Source: Lysobacteraceae bacterium
Lineage (GTDB): Bacteria > Bdellovibrionota > UBA1018 > JAGTJX01
DNA length: 64,000 bases
Direction of reading: 5' to 3'
NCBI GenBank assembly: GCA_023657465.1
Contig: JAGTJX010000001.1
Location: 772,358-836,357 of the forward strand
Below the pieces are notes generated by a model that saw only the letters and a list, made by a program, of their open reading frames with translations, was not told the origin of the DNA and did no database searches. Every line of letters begins with the position of its first letter. Position 1 is the stretch's first letter. The position numbers were made by a program, and so were the translations under genes. Below are positions 36,483 to 45,849 of the stretch, in pieces.

Positions 36483-36821
36483 GTGGCTCGTTCGATTAGA
36501 AAAGGTCCGTTTTGTGATTATCACTTGTTGCAAAAAGTAGATGCATCAGTGAATTCAAAAGACAAAAAAGTTATTAAAACTTGGTCGCGTCGCTCGACGA
36601 TTCTTCCTAGTTTTGTGGGTTATACATTTGCTGTTCATAACGGCAAAAAATTCGTGCCTGTGTATGTAACAGAGAACATGGTTGGACATAAACTCGGTGA
36701 GTTTTCCCCAACTCGTATGTTCGCTGGCCATACACCTGCAGACAAAAAAGCAGCAGAAGCAGCACCAGCTGGAGCACCAGCAGGTGGCGGATCAACTCCT
36801 GCAGCGGAAGCAAAGAAGTAG
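36483..36821 (+). CDS. rpsS: 30S ribosomal protein S19 with C-terminal extension
   Basis: S19 pairs with S13 in the 30S head. The first 90 or so residues are canonical ([61 protein letters not shown] split over two blocks). About 20 extra residues rich in Ala, Gly and Pro follow, giving 112 rather than about 92. The GTG start has TAAGGAG 7 bases upstream. Confidence 0.95.
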   Translation: MARSIRKGPFCDYHLLQKVDASVNSKDKKVIKTWSRRSTILPSFVGYTFAVHNGKKFVPVYVTENMVGHKLGEFSPTRMFAGHTPADKKAAEAAPAGAPAGGGSTPAAEAKK

Positions 36822-36829
36822 GGTGACGT

Positions 36830-37165
36830 ATGGAATTTACTGCAAAAGTTAAAACGGTTCGAATCACTCCACGTAAAGTGGGTTTGATCGCGGACGAAGT
36901 GAGAGGCAAAGGCATCAATGCTGCTTTAGCTTATTTGAGATTTTCTCCACGTAAGAAGACCTCAGAGATTATTGCTGGAGTGATCAAGAGTGCTGCTGCA
37001 AACGCTGATCAAAAAGGCACAGTTGATCTCGACAATCTCTACATCAAGACAGTGCTCGTAGGTCCTGGTCCAATTTTAAAGAGATTCCGTGCAAGAGCTA
37101 AAGGTTCTGCATTCAGAATTAACAAAAGAACATGCAACGTCGCTGTGACGTTGGCAGAGAAATAA
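36830..37165 (+). CDS. rplV: 50S ribosomal protein L22
   Basis: L22 has a long hairpin in the exit tunnel near the macrolide site. The 111-residue protein has [34 protein letters not shown] and the tunnel loop [20 protein letters not shown]. Length and sequence are standard. It is 8 bases after rpsS. Confidence 0.96.
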   Translation: MEFTAKVKTVRITPRKVGLIADEVRGKGINAALAYLRFSPRKKTSEIIAGVIKSAAANADQKGTVDLDNLYIKTVLVGPGPILKRFRARAKGSAFRINKRTCNVAVTLAEK

Positions 37166-37176
37166 GGAAGGTAATA

Positions 37177-37860
37177 ATGGGTCAGAAAGTACATCCAATC
37201 GGATTCAGACTCGGAGTAACGAAAACTTGGGACAGCCGTTGGTTCGCTAAACGCGATTACCATAAGCTTCTTAAGGAAGACATGCAGTTACGCGAGATCC
37301 TGAAGAAGAGATTATTCTCTGCAGGTATTGCTAAGATTGAAATCGAAAGAGCTGCAAACAAAGTGAAAATCAACGTTCACACTGCACGCCCTGGTATCGT
37401 CATCGGTAAAAAAGGTTCTGGAGTAGAGCAACTCAAAGCTGAAATTCAGCGCATGAGCTCAAGCGAATTATTCCTCAACATTATCGAAGTAAAGAACCCA
37501 GAAGCAAACAGCGTATTGATTGCTGAAAACGTAGCTGCTCAATTAGAGAAGCGCGTAGCATTCCGTCGTGCAATGAAGAAATGTATGACAGCTGCTTTCA
37601 AACAAGGTGTCAAAGGAATCAAGATCAGAGTTTCTGGTCGTTTGGGTGGAGCTGAGATTGCTCGTACTGAATGGTACAGCGAAGACAGCGTTCCACTTCA
37701 TACACTCAGAGCAAATATTGATTACGGAACAGCTGAAGCTCACACCACTTACGGTGTGATCGGCGTCAAAGTTTGGGTATATCTCGGAGAGGCACAGACA
37801 TTGAAACGTCAAGCTCTCGCAGAAGCCAAAGCGATGAGAGAATCGGCAGAAAGAACTTAA
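37177..37860 (+). CDS. rpsC: 30S ribosomal protein S3
   Basis: S3 lies at the mRNA entry tunnel and has helicase activity there. The product from ATG 37177 is 227 residues ([13 protein letters not shown], typical). The frame extends 15 codons upstream into rplV without a ribosome site, while AAGGAAGG lies just before 37177. The KH domain has [17 protein letters not shown], and [28 protein letters not shown] is canonical. Confidence 0.97.
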   Translation: MGQKVHPIGFRLGVTKTWDSRWFAKRDYHKLLKEDMQLREILKKRLFSAGIAKIEIERAANKVKINVHTARPGIVIGKKGSGVEQLKAEIQRMSSSELFLNIIEVKNPEANSVLIAENVAAQLEKRVAFRRAMKKCMTAAFKQGVKGIKIRVSGRLGGAEIARTEWYSEDSVPLHTLRANIDYGTAEAHTTYGVIGVKVWVYLGEAQTLKRQALAEAKAMRESAERT

Positions 37861-37872
37861 GAGGAACAAACC

Positions 37873-38355
37873 ATGTTGTCACCAAAACGCGTTAAATGGC
37901 GCAAAGTACAAAAAGGTAAAATGAGAGGCTACGCACTACGCGGCGGCACTCTTCATTTTGGTGAATTCGGACTTCAGGCAACTGAATGCGGAAAAATCAC
38001 TTCTAAACAAATCGAGTCTGCTCGTGTGGCGATGACTCGTTTTATTAAACGTGATGGAAAAATCTGGATTCGTATTTTCCCAGACAAACCAATTACCAAA
38101 AAAGCAGCTGAGACTCGTATGGGTTCCGGTAAAGGTAACGTTGAGGAATGGGCAGCCGTGATCAAGCCAGGTCGTATTTTGTACGAGATGTCTGGAATCA
38201 CTAAAGAAGAGGCTTTTAAAGCTTTGAACCTAGCGAATTACAAATTGCCAATTACTTGCAAGCCGATTTCACGTGAAAGCGAAAAAATAATGGCAGGCAT
38301 CAAGGCAAAAGCAAAAGCAGAAAAAGCAGCAGCTAAAGCCGTGAGACAGGCATAA
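37873..38355 (+). CDS. rplP: 50S ribosomal protein L16
   Basis: L16 helps place tRNA in the A site. The 160-residue protein starts [19 protein letters not shown] and includes [28 protein letters not shown] and [19 protein letters not shown]. The C-terminus is extended by about 20 residues of Lys/Ala-rich sequence beyond the usual 137. Confidence 0.96.
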   Translation: MLSPKRVKWRKVQKGKMRGYALRGGTLHFGEFGLQATECGKITSKQIESARVAMTRFIKRDGKIWIRIFPDKPITKKAAETRMGSGKGNVEEWAAVIKPGRILYEMSGITKEEAFKALNLANYKLPITCKPISRESEKIMAGIKAKAKAEKAAAKAVRQA

Positions 38356-38366
38356 GGAGTATTTTT

Positions 38367-38573
38367 ATGGCCAACAAAAAAATGAAAGAACTTTCAGCTC
38401 TCTCGATAGACGAGTTGCAAGTCAAAGTTCGTGAGAATGAGAAAAACTGGTTTGATGCCACAATGAAAAAGGCAACTGGTCAGTTAGAAAACACCGCAAG
38501 TCTTTGGAAAATTCGCAAAGAAGTTGCAAGAATTAAGACTCTGATTTCTCAGAAGTCAGAAAAGAGAGCGTAG
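38367..38573 (+). CDS. rpmC: 50S ribosomal protein L29
   Basis: L29 sits next to L23 at the tunnel exit. The 68-residue helical hairpin has MKELSALSIDELQVKVRENEK split around the first helix and the conserved VARIKTLISQK end. AAGGAG precedes the start, 11 bases after rplP. Confidence 0.93.
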   Translation: MANKKMKELSALSIDELQVKVRENEKNWFDATMKKATGQLENTASLWKIRKEVARIKTLISQKSEKRA

Positions 38574-38576
38574 TAA

Positions 38577-38954
38577 ATGGTAGCTAAAAAAGAAACAAAA
38601 GCAGCCCCAAAGGCAAAAGTAGTGAAAGCCCCAAAAGCTCCGCACACTCCGAAAGCTGCTCAAGCGGTTAAAGGTCAAGTCGTTCAACTACGTCGTGAAA
38701 TGATCGGCGTAGTGGTCAGCAACAAAATGCAAAAAACTATTGTTGTGAAGATTGACCGCCAAGTGAAGCACGGCCTTTATAAAAAATATTTAACCAAATC
38801 GAATAAGTACAAAGCTCACGATGAAACCAACGTAGCTAAAGTTGGTGACCTCGTTTCTATCGTAGAGAGCCGCCCTTTGAGCCGCGAGAAGCGTTGGGCA
38901 CTCCAGAAGATTGTACGTAAATCAACAGCGCTCATCGCAGCGGTGGAGGTTTAA
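38577..38954 (+). CDS. rpsQ: 30S ribosomal protein S17 with N-terminal extension
   Basis: S17 binds 16S rRNA in the platform. The core starts near residue 38 (REMIGVVVSNKMQKTIVVKID) and ends with SIVESRPLSREKRWALQKIV. The first 37 or so residues are a Lys/Ala/Pro-rich stretch absent from typical 84-residue S17. The start at 38577 is the first Met after rpmC, 3 bases away, and no later Met before the core has a better ribosome site. Confidence 0.94.
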   Translation: MVAKKETKAAPKAKVVKAPKAPHTPKAAQAVKGQVVQLRREMIGVVVSNKMQKTIVVKIDRQVKHGLYKKYLTKSNKYKAHDETNVAKVGDLVSIVESRPLSREKRWALQKIVRKSTALIAAVEV

Positions 38955-38957
38955 GCC

Positions 38958-39326
38958 ATGATTCAAATGACTACACGTTTAGACGTAGCAGATAACAGCG
39001 GAGCAAAATCTGTAATGTGCATTAAGGTTCTAGGTGGAACACGTAGAAAATATGCAACATTGGGCGATGTGATCGTTGTGTCTATTAAAGATGCCTCTCC
39101 AAACGCAAAAGTAAAAAAAGGCGATATCGTAAAAGCAGTAATCGTTCGCGTGAAAAAAGAAGTGAACCGTAATGACGGAACTCATATTCGTTTCGATACG
39201 AACTCTGCAGTATTGATCAATGCTCAGTTGGAGCCAATCGGTACCCGTATCTTTGGACCAGTAGCGAGAGAGCTCAGGGCTAAAGCATTTACAAAAATCA
39301 TTTCACTCGCCCCAGAGGTCATTTAA
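38958..39326 (+). CDS. rplN: 50S ribosomal protein L14
   Basis: L14 contributes to the bridge with the small subunit. The 122-residue protein is canonical: [40 protein letters not shown] and [26 protein letters not shown] in two blocks. It is followed after 9 bases directly by rplE; rplX, which normally intervenes, is absent. Confidence 0.97.
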   Translation: MIQMTTRLDVADNSGAKSVMCIKVLGGTRRKYATLGDVIVVSIKDASPNAKVKKGDIVKAVIVRVKKEVNRNDGTHIRFDTNSAVLINAQLEPIGTRIFGPVARELRAKAFTKIISLAPEVI

Positions 39327-39335
39327 GGAGAATTT

Positions 39336-40040
39336 ATGGCAGAGAAAAAAGAAGACAAAAAACCTAAGAAAGATGCAGCTCCTGCAGGCGAGAAAAAAGA
39401 GCCAAAAGCTCCGAAATCTACTGGCAAGAGAAACAAAGAAGCTACATCAGGCGATGTAAAAATCGCTGGTGCGGGAGAAACTAAAGTTTCTCCAGAGTCA
39501 AAGCCTCGCATGACTATTCTCTACAAAGAGAAGGCTGTTCCTGCGATGATGAAACAATATCAATTCAAGAACCCAATGCAGGTTCCAAGATTGTTAAAAA
39601 TCGTCATCAATTGCGCTGTTAAAGATGCAGTAGCAAACCCAAAAGTTCTTGATGGAGCAATGAATGATCTCATGATCATCACTGGCCAACGCCCTATCGT
39701 TACACGTGCTAAGAAAGCTATTGCGGCTTTTAAAGTTCGTAAAGGTAACGCGATCGCTGTTGCAGTGACACTTCGTCGCGCAAGAATGTGGGAGTTCATG
39801 GATCGTTTGGTGAATTTAGCTTTACCTCGTGTTCGTGACTTCAAAGGCGTTCCAACTAAGTCATTCGATGGACGTGGAAACTATTCACTCGGATTAAAAG
39901 AACAGATCATTTTTCCAGAAATCAACTACGACAAAGTAGATAAGGTTCGCGGAATGACGATCACGATGGTGACATCGGCAACAAAAAATGAACATGCACG
40001 TGCTCTACTCACTGAGCTTGGCATGCCGTTCAGAAAGTAA
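39336..40040 (+). CDS. rplE: 50S ribosomal protein L5 with long N-terminal extension
   Basis: L5 binds 5S rRNA in the central protuberance. The 179-residue core starts at about residue 58 ([18 protein letters not shown]) and has [36 protein letters not shown] and [19 protein letters not shown]. The first 57 residues are Lys/Ala/Pro/Glu-rich and have no KOW motif, so this is not an L24-L5 fusion. AAGGAG precedes ATG 39336. Confidence 0.94.
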   Translation: MAEKKEDKKPKKDAAPAGEKKEPKAPKSTGKRNKEATSGDVKIAGAGETKVSPESKPRMTILYKEKAVPAMMKQYQFKNPMQVPRLLKIVINCAVKDAVANPKVLDGAMNDLMIITGQRPIVTRAKKAIAAFKVRKGNAIAVAVTLRRARMWEFMDRLVNLALPRVRDFKGVPTKSFDGRGNYSLGLKEQIIFPEINYDKVDKVRGMTITMVTSATKNEHARALLTELGMPFRK

Positions 40041-40058
40041 TCGAAGGGAAGAACTATT

Positions 40059-40460
40059 ATGGCAATGACAGATCCTGTTGCAGATTTCTTAACCCGACTT
40101 CGTAATGCTACTAAAGAGCGTCACGATAAGGTTGAAGTTCCAGCATCTCGCCTTAAAGCGAATTTGGCTCGCGTATTGAAAGAAGAAGGTTACATCCGAA
40201 ACTTCCGTCTTGTACGTGATGAAGCTGGTCACCCAGTAATCAAGGTGTACTTAAAATATAACGATAACGGCGATAGCGTTATTCAAGGTTTAAAACGTAT
40301 CAGCAGACCAGGTCTTCGCAAGTATGCGGGCCACGATAAGCTGCCTCGTCCATTGAGTGGTGCAGGCGTATCAGTTATTTCTACCTCCCACGGATTGCTG
40401 ACTGGCCAAAGGGCATTCAAGCAAAAATTGGGCGGAGAAATTCTCTGTGAGGTTTGGTGA
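40059..40460 (+). CDS. rpsH: 30S ribosomal protein S8
   Basis: S8 is a primary 16S rRNA binder and the spc-operon repressor in E. coli. The 133-residue protein has TDPVADFLTRLRNATKERHD, SRPGLRKYAGHDKLPRPLSG and GVSVISTSHGLLTGQRAF. It follows rplE after 18 bases; rpsN, usually between them, is missing. Confidence 0.96.
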   Translation: MAMTDPVADFLTRLRNATKERHDKVEVPASRLKANLARVLKEEGYIRNFRLVRDEAGHPVIKVYLKYNDNGDSVIQGLKRISRPGLRKYAGHDKLPRPLSGAGVSVISTSHGLLTGQRAFKQKLGGEILCEVW

Positions 40461-40463
40461 TTT

Positions 40464-41009
40464 ATGTCTCGAGTAGGAAAAGTTCCAGTTAAAGTCGCAG
40501 CAGGTGTAAAGATTGATCTTAAGGACCGCTTCTTAAAAGTTGAAGGTCCAAAAGGTAAGTTGTCATACACGATTCCAGAAGGAATCACTGTAAAAGTTGA
40601 TGCAGGCCAAATTGTTGTTAGTCGTACAAGCAAAGAAGATTCTAAATCTCAAGCTTTGTTCGGTGTTTGCAGAACACAGATTCACAACATGGTTCATGGC
40701 GTTGCTACCGGGTTCACAAAAGAACTCGATATCGTAGGCGTCGGTTACCGTGCGGCAATGAAGGGTCAAACCCTCAGTATGACTATCGGTTACTCACATC
40801 AAGTTGACTATACATTGCCAGTAGGTATTGCAGGCAAAGTCGATAACAACACACACATTTCAGTCTCCGGTGCAGACAAAATTCTTGTCGGTATGGTGGC
40901 AGCGAAAATTCGTTCATTCCGTGAACCTGAGCCGTATCAAGGCAAAGGGATTAAATACACTGACGAACGTATCATTCGTAAACAAGGTAAGGCTGCGGGA
41001 GCAAAATAA
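40464..41009 (+). CDS. rplF: 50S ribosomal protein L6
   Basis: L6 stabilises the 23S rRNA region near the factor-binding site. The 181-residue protein starts [11 protein letters not shown] and has [36 protein letters not shown] and the signature [24 protein letters not shown]. It is 3 bases after rpsH. Confidence 0.97.
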   Translation: MSRVGKVPVKVAAGVKIDLKDRFLKVEGPKGKLSYTIPEGITVKVDAGQIVVSRTSKEDSKSQALFGVCRTQIHNMVHGVATGFTKELDIVGVGYRAAMKGQTLSMTIGYSHQVDYTLPVGIAGKVDNNTHISVSGADKILVGMVAAKIRSFREPEPYQGKGIKYTDERIIRKQGKAAGAK

Positions 41010-41011
41010 CC

Positions 41012-41389
41012 ATGGCTATTAAAATACGTAAAAAAACTAACGTTAAACAACAAACACGCTACAAGCGTAAAGCGAAAATCAGAAATGATCTAGCAGGTAC
41101 GACTGAGCGACCACGTTTGGCTGTTTTCAGATCTAATACGAACATTTATGTTCAGATCATTGATGATGTAAAAGGTAACACCATTGTTTCAGCATCCACA
41201 CGTGATGATGAGATCAAAGGAAAAGGTGCAGACACTATTGAAGGAGCTAAGCAATTAGGACTTTTGGTAGCTAAGAAAGCATTAGCAAAAAAACTATCTG
41301 CAGTCGTTTTTGACCGCAGTGGCTATATCTATCACGGTCGCATTAAGGCTCTAGCCGATGCAGCACGTGAAGGTGGATTGAAATTCTAG
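41012..41389 (+). CDS. rplR: 50S ribosomal protein L18
   Basis: L18 binds 5S rRNA with L5. The 125-residue protein has [42 protein letters not shown] and [24 protein letters not shown] in separate blocks. It starts 2 bases after rplF. Confidence 0.95.
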   Translation: MAIKIRKKTNVKQQTRYKRKAKIRNDLAGTTERPRLAVFRSNTNIYVQIIDDVKGNTIVSASTRDDEIKGKGADTIEGAKQLGLLVAKKALAKKLSAVVFDRSGYIYHGRIKALADAAREGGLKF

Positions 41390-41398
41390 GGAGAGACT

Positions 41399-41923
41399 AT
41401 GGCATCTGATCGTGGACAAAATAAAAATTCTGACCGTGAACGTAGTGATGAATTCGAAGATAAAGTGATTCACATTAACCGCTGCGCAAAAGTGGTTAAA
41501 GGTGGACGTAGATTCACATTCGCTGCGATCGTCGTCGTCGGTGACAAAAAAGGCCAAGTCGGTATCGGACTTGGAAAAGCAGGAGAAGTTCCTGATGCGA
41601 TTAAAAAAGCTGGTAAAAAAGCCCGCAAGAATCTCGTCAAGGTTGCTCTTGAAGGAACGACCATTCCTCATGCTATCCAAGGAACATTCGGAGCTAGCTC
41701 TGTTCTCATGAAGCCAGCACTGGAAGGAACTGGAGTGATCGCGAGTTCGTCCGTTCGCGCTATATTAGAAGCTGTTGGTGTGAAAAACATCAACGCAAAA
41801 TCTCTTCGCAGAGACAATCCGCACAATGTTGTGAGAGCAACATTGGATGCATTGATGAAGCTTCGTACATTTAGCGATATTGCAAAATCTCGCGGTAAGA
41901 CCATCGGGGAGATGTTGGAATGA
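41399..41923 (+). CDS. rpsE: 30S ribosomal protein S5
   Basis: S5 works at the mRNA entry and in decoding fidelity. The 174-residue protein has [70 protein letters not shown] and [26 protein letters not shown]. Its TGA stop overlaps the rpmD ATG (ATGA). Confidence 0.97.
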   Translation: MASDRGQNKNSDRERSDEFEDKVIHINRCAKVVKGGRRFTFAAIVVVGDKKGQVGIGLGKAGEVPDAIKKAGKKARKNLVKVALEGTTIPHAIQGTFGASSVLMKPALEGTGVIASSSVRAILEAVGVKNINAKSLRRDNPHNVVRATLDALMKLRTFSDIAKSRGKTIGEMLE

Positions 41924-42120
41924 GCGCTGCAAAACAAAAAACTATTACTATCAAATTAAAAAAGGGCACGATTGCTTGTAATCCAAAGCAGCGCGCTACT
42001 GTCAATGGATTAGGCTTGAGACGCCGTGAGCAAGTAACCACTTTAGAGAACACTCCATCAGTACGTGGAATGATCAAAAAAGTTCTTCACTTGGTCGAAG
42101 TAGTTTCGCAAAGTAAATAA
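41920..42120 (+). CDS. rpmD: 50S ribosomal protein L30
   Basis: A 66-residue L30, a small surface protein missing from some bacterial groups. It has [28 protein letters not shown] and [19 protein letters not shown] in two blocks, the usual fold. It overlaps rpsE by 4 bases and precedes rplO by 23. Confidence 0.93.
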   Translation: MSAAKQKTITIKLKKGTIACNPKQRATVNGLGLRRREQVTTLENTPSVRGMIKKVLHLVEVVSQSK

Positions 42121-42143
42121 GTGTCGAAATAAGGAGTTAAGTC

Positions 42144-42638
42144 ATGTTGTTATTAAATAATATTCGCAAAACGCCAGGTGCAACTACCTCAAGAAAGCGT
42201 TTAGGACGTGGACAAGGTTCTGGTCTCGGTCACACTGCAGGTAAGGGTGACAAAGGTCAGTTAGCTCGTTCTGGTGGTTCAGTACGCCCAGGTTTCGAAG
42301 GCGGACAAACTCCTTTACATCGTCGTCTCCCAAAATGGGGTTTCACGAACATTTATCGCCGTGAGATTGCTGAAGTTAATTTGTCGGAATTATCAAAGTT
42401 TTCAGGATCTGATGTTTCTTTAGAAACATTGAAAAAAGATCGCATTGTCAAAGGTCGCTTTGACCGTCTTTACATTTTAGGTAATGGCGAAGTGAAAAAA
42501 GCATACAGCATCAAAGCTCACAAGGTGAGTGCATCAGCTAAAGAGAAAATCGAAAAAGCTGGTGGAAAAATTGAGCTCTTGCCAATTCCTACAAAAGCAC
42601 CGCATAGCATTAGAACTAAAGCTAAAAAGTCTAAGTAA
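42144..42638 (+). CDS. rplO: 50S ribosomal protein L15
   Basis: L15 is needed for late 50S assembly. The 164-residue protein starts MLLLNNIRKTPGATTSRKRLG and has RGQGSGLGHTAGKGDKGQ, RPGFEGGQTPLHRRLPKWGF and the C-terminal KIELLPIP. AAGGAG lies before the ATG. Confidence 0.96.
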   Translation: MLLLNNIRKTPGATTSRKRLGRGQGSGLGHTAGKGDKGQLARSGGSVRPGFEGGQTPLHRRLPKWGFTNIYRREIAEVNLSELSKFSGSDVSLETLKKDRIVKGRFDRLYILGNGEVKKAYSIKAHKVSASAKEKIEKAGGKIELLPIPTKAPHSIRTKAKKSK

Positions 42639-42713
42639 GTCTTGAGTAGTTTTCAGTTGTCTTCAGAACTGCTAGACTGCACACTTACGTCCAAAACCTA
42701 GAGGGGCAAAACT

Positions 42714-44015
42714 ATGTCTGGAGCAGACGGACTCGTCAAAATTCCTGAATTAAGGAAAAGAATCATTTTCTCATTACTCGTTCTGACTGTGTACAGAATC
42801 GGTGTTCATATTCCAACTCCAGGTGTGGATGCTGTGGCACTTCAGCAAGTGTTCAGCAACATGAAGGGGACCATTTTTAGTTGGTTTAACCTTTTCAGCG
42901 GTGGAGCTTTAGAGCGCTTCAGTATTTTTGCTCTCGGAGTGATGCCTTACATATCTAGTTCTATTATTTTTCAATTACTCACAGTGGTTGTTCCGTATCT
43001 TGGTGAGCTTCAAAAAGAAGGCGACCAAGGCCGTAAGAAAATCACTCAGTACACTCGTTACGGAACCGTCCTCCTTTGTATGGTTCAAGGATATTCGATT
43101 GCTACAGGTTTAGAGCACACAAGTCCACCAGTGGTGACTGATCCAGGAATGGGATTTAGAATTCTGACAACTCTGACCCTCATGGGTGGAACCGTGTTCC
43201 TCATGTGGTTAGGTGAACAGATTTCAGAGCGAGGAATTGGTAACGGTACTTCTCTCATCATCTTCGCTGGTATCGCGTCCAATATTCCAAACGGAATCAG
43301 CTCTACTCTTAGTCTTTATCGCTCTGGCGAATTGAGCTTCTTCAAAATCTTAATCTTACTTGCGATCATTCTTGCGACTTTCTTCGCAATTATTTTCGTA
43401 GAGCGTGGATCTCGCAGAATACCAGTCCAGTACGCTAAGCGTATTGTGGGTAGGAAAGTCTACGGCGGACAGAATACATTCTTGCCATTGAAAGTGAATA
43501 CAGCAGGAGTTATTCCTCCGATTTTCGCTTCAAGCTTGATCATGTTCCCAGCGACGATCGCGACTTTTTTTCCCAACCAGTACGTTCAGAAGTTAAGCGG
43601 ACTACTTGCTCCAGGTGGATTGATCTATGATGTACTTTTCGTAGGTCTCATTATCTTCTTTGCTTATTTCTATACAGCAGTCGCTTTCAAAACAGACGAT
43701 GTGTCAGATAACCTCAAGAAGTATGGAGGTTTCATTCCAGGAATTCGTCCTGGACCTTCGACTGCTCATTACATTGATCACGTCCTTTCAAGAATTACTC
43801 TTGGTGGAGCGATCTATATTGCTGCGATTTGTATTTTGCCTACGATCCTAAATCAAACTCTTAAGGTTCCGTTTTATTTTGGTGGAACATCAGTGCTGAT
43901 TTTGGTGGGTGTTGCTCTAGATACTACTGCGCAAATTGAAACATTCTTGCTCTCAAGAAACTATGACGGATTCATGAAGCACTCTCGTGTGAAAGGACGC
44001 ACAGCCTACACATGA
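42714..44015 (+). CDS. secY: Sec translocon channel subunit SecY
   Basis: A 433-residue protein with ten membrane helices, the core of the protein export channel. It has the plug/TM2 region SGGALERFSIFALGVMPYISSSII, GLEHTSPP, TM5 LMWLGEQISERGIGNGTSLIIFAG and PVQYAKRIVGRK in the C4 loop. A TTTTCA-N17-TAGACT pair with an extended TGC (-10 at 42673-42678) may give an internal promoter in the 75-base gap after rplO. Its stop overlaps the adk start (ATGA). Confidence 0.97.
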   Translation: MSGADGLVKIPELRKRIIFSLLVLTVYRIGVHIPTPGVDAVALQQVFSNMKGTIFSWFNLFSGGALERFSIFALGVMPYISSSIIFQLLTVVVPYLGELQKEGDQGRKKITQYTRYGTVLLCMVQGYSIATGLEHTSPPVVTDPGMGFRILTTLTLMGGTVFLMWLGEQISERGIGNGTSLIIFAGIASNIPNGISSTLSLYRSGELSFFKILILLAIILATFFAIIFVERGSRRIPVQYAKRIVGRKVYGGQNTFLPLKVNTAGVIPPIFASSLIMFPATIATFFPNQYVQKLSGLLAPGGLIYDVLFVGLIIFFAYFYTAVAFKTDDVSDNLKKYGGFIPGIRPGPSTAHYIDHVLSRITLGGAIYIAAICILPTILNQTLKVPFYFGGTSVLILVGVALDTTAQIETFLLSRNYDGFMKHSRVKGRTAYT

Positions 44016-44656
44016 TACTTGTTTTTTTAGGACCACCTGGCTCGGGTAAGGGGACTCAAGCCAAGAAACTCACTACAGAAAAAAACTGGCCGCAGCTCTC
44101 TACTGGAGACATGCTTCGTACGGCTATTTCTGCAGGAGCTCATCTCGGTCTTGAAGCAAAGAAGTTTATGGATTTAGGTAATTTAGTTCCGGATTCAGTC
44201 GTAATCGGTCTCATTGAAGATCGTATTCGTTCGCCAGATTGCATTGAAGGATTTATTTTAGATGGGTTTCCAAGAACAGTTCCTCAAGCTGAAGCGCTCG
44301 ATGGAGTGCTCTTAAAGCTCTCTAGAAAAGTAGATCAAGTAGTCTTCTTCGAAATGGACGAAAAAGAACTCGTGACGAGACTCTCAGGTCGTAGAACCTG
44401 TACGGTGTGCGGAAAAATGTTTCATGTCACTTTCGGTCCGTTTCATAATCAAGAAGTGTGTGAACAAAACCCACTCTGTAACGTAATTCAACGTTCAGAT
44501 GATCTTCCTGAAGTGATACAAAATCGTTTAGAAGTTTATCACCGCTCGACAGCTCCTGTTGCTGAGTTCTACAAAAAAACGAACCGATTAAAGTCGATCA
44601 ATGCAGCAGAAAAACCTGAAGTGGTTTTTCAATCGCTCAAGAATTTAGTGAAGTAA
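44012..44656 (+). CDS. adk: Adenylate kinase
   Basis: A 214-residue enzyme that equilibrates ATP, ADP and AMP. It has the P loop GPPGSGKGTQ, LSTGDMLR, FILDGFPRT and a long LID domain. The LID carries cysteines at 130, 133, 150 and 156, so it may be zinc-bound as in many long-form adenylate kinases, although the last spacing is not the standard C-x2-C. It is co-translated with secY and followed 2 bases later by map, a classic order. Confidence 0.96.
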   Translation: MILVFLGPPGSGKGTQAKKLTTEKNWPQLSTGDMLRTAISAGAHLGLEAKKFMDLGNLVPDSVVIGLIEDRIRSPDCIEGFILDGFPRTVPQAEALDGVLLKLSRKVDQVVFFEMDEKELVTRLSGRRTCTVCGKMFHVTFGPFHNQEVCEQNPLCNVIQRSDDLPEVIQNRLEVYHRSTAPVAEFYKKTNRLKSINAAEKPEVVFQSLKNLVK

Positions 44657-44658
44657 TC

Positions 44659-45411
44659 ATGGTTGTACTCAAAAGTACTCGTGAAATTGAAGCAATGGCG
44701 ACTGCTGGACGAATCACAGCTCAGATCTTAAAGGAAATGGGTGAGATTGCTAAGCCAGGTGCAACCACTTACGACATTGATCAATTCGCAGCATCTCGTT
44801 GCAAAGATTTGAGAGTAAAAGCAGCATTCAAGGGCCAGTATGGATTTCCTGCAAGTGTATGTATTTCCGTAAACGAGGAAGTGGTTCACGGCATTCCCTC
44901 TAAGAAGAGGGTGCTTAAGGAAGGCGACATCGTTGGCTGTGATTTTGGTGTCATCATTGATGGTTGGTACGGAGATTCAGCTCGTACTTTCGGTGTTGGG
45001 AAAATTAATACTGAAGCTGAAAAACTGTTAAAAGTCACAGAAGAGAGCCTATTTAAAGGCATTGAAATGTGTACCGTTGAAAACAGACTTTTTGATATTG
45101 GACACTCTATACAAAATTATGTTGAGTCATTTGGGTACAGCGTGGTACGGGAATTTGTTGGTCACGGCATAGGGAAGTCATTACACGAGGATCCGCAGGT
45201 TCCAAACTACGGTCCGAAGGGTAAGGGAATTCCTTTAAAGTCGGGAATGGTTCTAGCCATTGAGCCCATGATTAATGTGGGTGGAGCACAGGTCAGAGTG
45301 CTTAAAGATGGTTGGACAGCTGTAACGGTAGATGGGTCTTTATCGGCCCATTTTGAGCATACTATAGCCATTACGGACGCTGGACCAAGGATTTTAACCA
45401 CTCTCGGTTAG
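44659..45411 (+). CDS. map: Type I methionine aminopeptidase
   Basis: A 250-residue cytosolic metallo-peptidase that removes the initiator methionine. The pita-bread fold has SVCISVNEEVVHGIPSKK, metal ligands in VGCDFGVIIDGWYGDSARTF (two Asp), VGHGIGKSLHEDPQVPNYG (His), LAIEPM (Glu) and SAHFEHTIAIT (Glu). No N-terminal zinc finger, so type Ia. It lies in the secY-adk-map-infA block. Confidence 0.96.
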   Translation: MVVLKSTREIEAMATAGRITAQILKEMGEIAKPGATTYDIDQFAASRCKDLRVKAAFKGQYGFPASVCISVNEEVVHGIPSKKRVLKEGDIVGCDFGVIIDGWYGDSARTFGVGKINTEAEKLLKVTEESLFKGIEMCTVENRLFDIGHSIQNYVESFGYSVVREFVGHGIGKSLHEDPQVPNYGPKGKGIPLKSGMVLAIEPMINVGGAQVRVLKDGWTAVTVDGSLSAHFEHTIAITDAGPRILTTLG

Positions 45412-45458
45412 TCAAACGACTGCGAGAGCGGTTAACAAGTGAGTTGTAAGAAAGGGAT

Positions 45459-45677
45459 ATGTCAAAAGAAGAAGCTATAGAAGTTGAGGGAACTGTACTA
45501 GAGCCTTTGCCAAACGCGATGTTTAAGGTAGAGCTACCCAACGGACATAAAATCCTGGCCCATATCTCTGGAAAAATGCGAATGCATTACATCAAGATAT
45601 TGCCGGGAGACAAGGTAACGGTTGAGATGTCACCTTATGATTTAACTCGCGGACGTATTACGTTCAGAGCTAAGTAG
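45459..45677 (+). CDS. infA: Translation initiation factor IF-1
   Basis: A 72-residue OB-fold protein that blocks the A site during initiation. It has [45 protein letters not shown] in short canonical blocks and ends [19 protein letters not shown] lies before the ATG. It is followed by rpmJ after 23 bases. Confidence 0.97.
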   Translation: MSKEEAIEVEGTVLEPLPNAMFKVELPNGHKILAHISGKMRMHYIKILPGDKVTVEMSPYDLTRGRITFRAK

Positions 45678-45700
45678 TTGTAACAATAAAGGAAATTGTC

Positions 45701-45814
45701 ATGAAAGTTAGAGCATCGGTAAAAAAGATTTGTAACAAGTGTAAAGTGATTAAACGTCGAGGCGTAGTGCGTGTGATTTGTGAAAATACACGTCATAAGC
45801 AGAGACAAGGCTAA
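45701..45814 (+). CDS. rpmJ: 50S ribosomal protein L36, zinc form
   Basis: A 37-residue protein, the smallest ribosomal protein, starting [15 protein letters not shown] and ending RHKQRQG. Cysteines 11, 14 and 27 and His 32 form the complete zinc-binding set, so this is the C+ form. AAAGGAAA precedes the ATG. It was found by reading the gap between infA and rpsM. Confidence 0.96.
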   Translation: MKVRASVKKICNKCKVIKRRGVVRVICENTRHKQRQG

Positions 45815-45818
45815 AACC

Positions 45819-45849
45819 TTGTGCTAAGAACTATGGTTCTTTCGCACAA
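45819..45849 (+). promoter_or_regulatory. Hairpin in the rpmJ-rpsM gap, possible S4 control site
   Basis: TTGTGC and AAGAAC (45819-45831) pair with GTTCTT and GCACAA (45836-45849), two 6-bp helices with a small internal loop and a TATG tetraloop. It ends 24 bases before the GTG start of rpsM. In E. coli a pseudoknot at the same place, also with a GUG start, lets S4 repress the alpha operon. The position is alike; the sequence match was not tested. Confidence 0.5.

Noticed and set aside
37132-37176. 15-codon upstream extension of rpsC
   Set aside because: S3 begins MGQKVHP in the family, and AAGGAAGG sits directly before 37177.
39336-39509. Fusion of L24 to L5 as explanation for missing rplX
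   Set aside because: The extension lacks the KOW motif and beta-barrel pattern of L24 and is low complexity.
39323-39511. Minus-strand frame opposite the L5 extension
   Set aside because: The low-complexity Lys/Ala codons of the L5 tail leave the complementary strand open by composition alone.
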